From assembly GCF_020511155.1 (NCBI RefSeq), contig NZ_CP041216.1, positions 310,001-374,000 of the forward strand: a stretch of 64,000 nucleotides of DNA, given 5' to 3'. Numbering within the stretch: the first letter of the stretch is position 1; every line of letters begins with the position of its first letter. The position numbers and the translations under genes are program-made. The DNA comes from Shewanella glacialimarina. Its GTDB lineage: Bacteria > Pseudomonadota > Gammaproteobacteria > Enterobacterales > Shewanellaceae. The notes beneath the pieces were generated by a model that saw only the letters and a program-made list of their open reading frames with translations, searched no databases and was not told where the DNA came from. This document shows, piece by piece, positions 63,936-64,000 of the stretch.

Positions 63936-64000
63936 GTTTGAACATTACTTCAAGTGAGGGTAAATCGAAGAGATAGAATATCAGGCGCAAGCGCGGCTGT

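Overview
The window comes from a gammaproteobacterial chromosome, most likely Shewanella or a close Alteromonadales relative. This rests on the 16S/23S/5S sequences, on the gene order, and on protein sequences close to but distinct from the E. coli orthologues. From about 5.5 kb to 62.7 kb the order follows the E. coli 2-minute region: mraZ to lpxC, secA, mutT, yacG, zapD, coaE, pilC/pilB/pilA, nadC, ampD, ampE, pdhR, aceEF, lpd, acnB. There are lineage-specific insertions, losses and one inversion.

Layout. (1) 1-4.8 kb: 3' end of glnA, a FadL-type outer-membrane transporter, a small secreted NTF2-like protein, glycerol kinase glpK, and a minus-strand orphan. (2) 5.4-22.6 kb: the division and cell-wall (dcw) cluster mraZ-rsmH-ftsL-ftsI-murE-murF-mraY-murD-ftsW-murG-murC-ftsQ-ftsA-ftsZ-lpxC, tightly packed with several start/stop overlaps. 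It has a promoter and three MraZ-type boxes in front, and no ddlB. (3) 22.6-26.8 kb: dciA (DUF721 helicase loader, minus strand), an M23 peptidase and secA. (4) 26.9-33.4 kb: a complete rRNA operon, 16S-tRNA-Ile-tRNA-Ala-23S-5S-tRNA-Thr-5S, with P1/P2 promoters, two boxA sites, processing stems and an intrinsic-terminator-like hairpin inside the operon. (5) 33.4-34.1 kb: an unusual tandem array of 125-127 bp units. Each carries the last 30 nt of 5S rRNA followed by a terminator, giving six stacked terminators counting the normal one. (6) 34.1-42.5 kb, minus strand: mutT, yacG, zapD, coaE, the type IV pilus genes pilD-pilC-pilB-pilA, and nadC. (7) 42.8-51.6 kb: ampD, ampE, and the pyruvate dehydrogenase block pdhR-aceE-aceF-lpdA with a perfect PdhR operator. 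(8) 52.2-59.7 kb: a 1488-residue periplasmic-sensor GGDEF-EAL protein, a PlpD-type patatin/POTRA/beta-barrel protein and a HAD phosphatase, placed between lpdA and acnB. (9) 60.0-64.0 kb: acnB, then an AT-rich accessory stretch with an unrecognised gene, a tiny ORF and a REP-like palindrome.

How they work together. Most of the window is core machinery: lipid II synthesis and septation, lipid A commitment (lpxC), secretion, ribosomal RNA, coenzyme A and NAD synthesis, pilus assembly, peptidoglycan recycling (AmpD), and carbon entry into the TCA cycle (PDH plus aconitase). The features most worth a second look are the 5S-3'/terminator array after the rRNA operon, the terminator-like hairpin inside that operon, and the c-di-GMP sensor next to a type Vd phospholipase.
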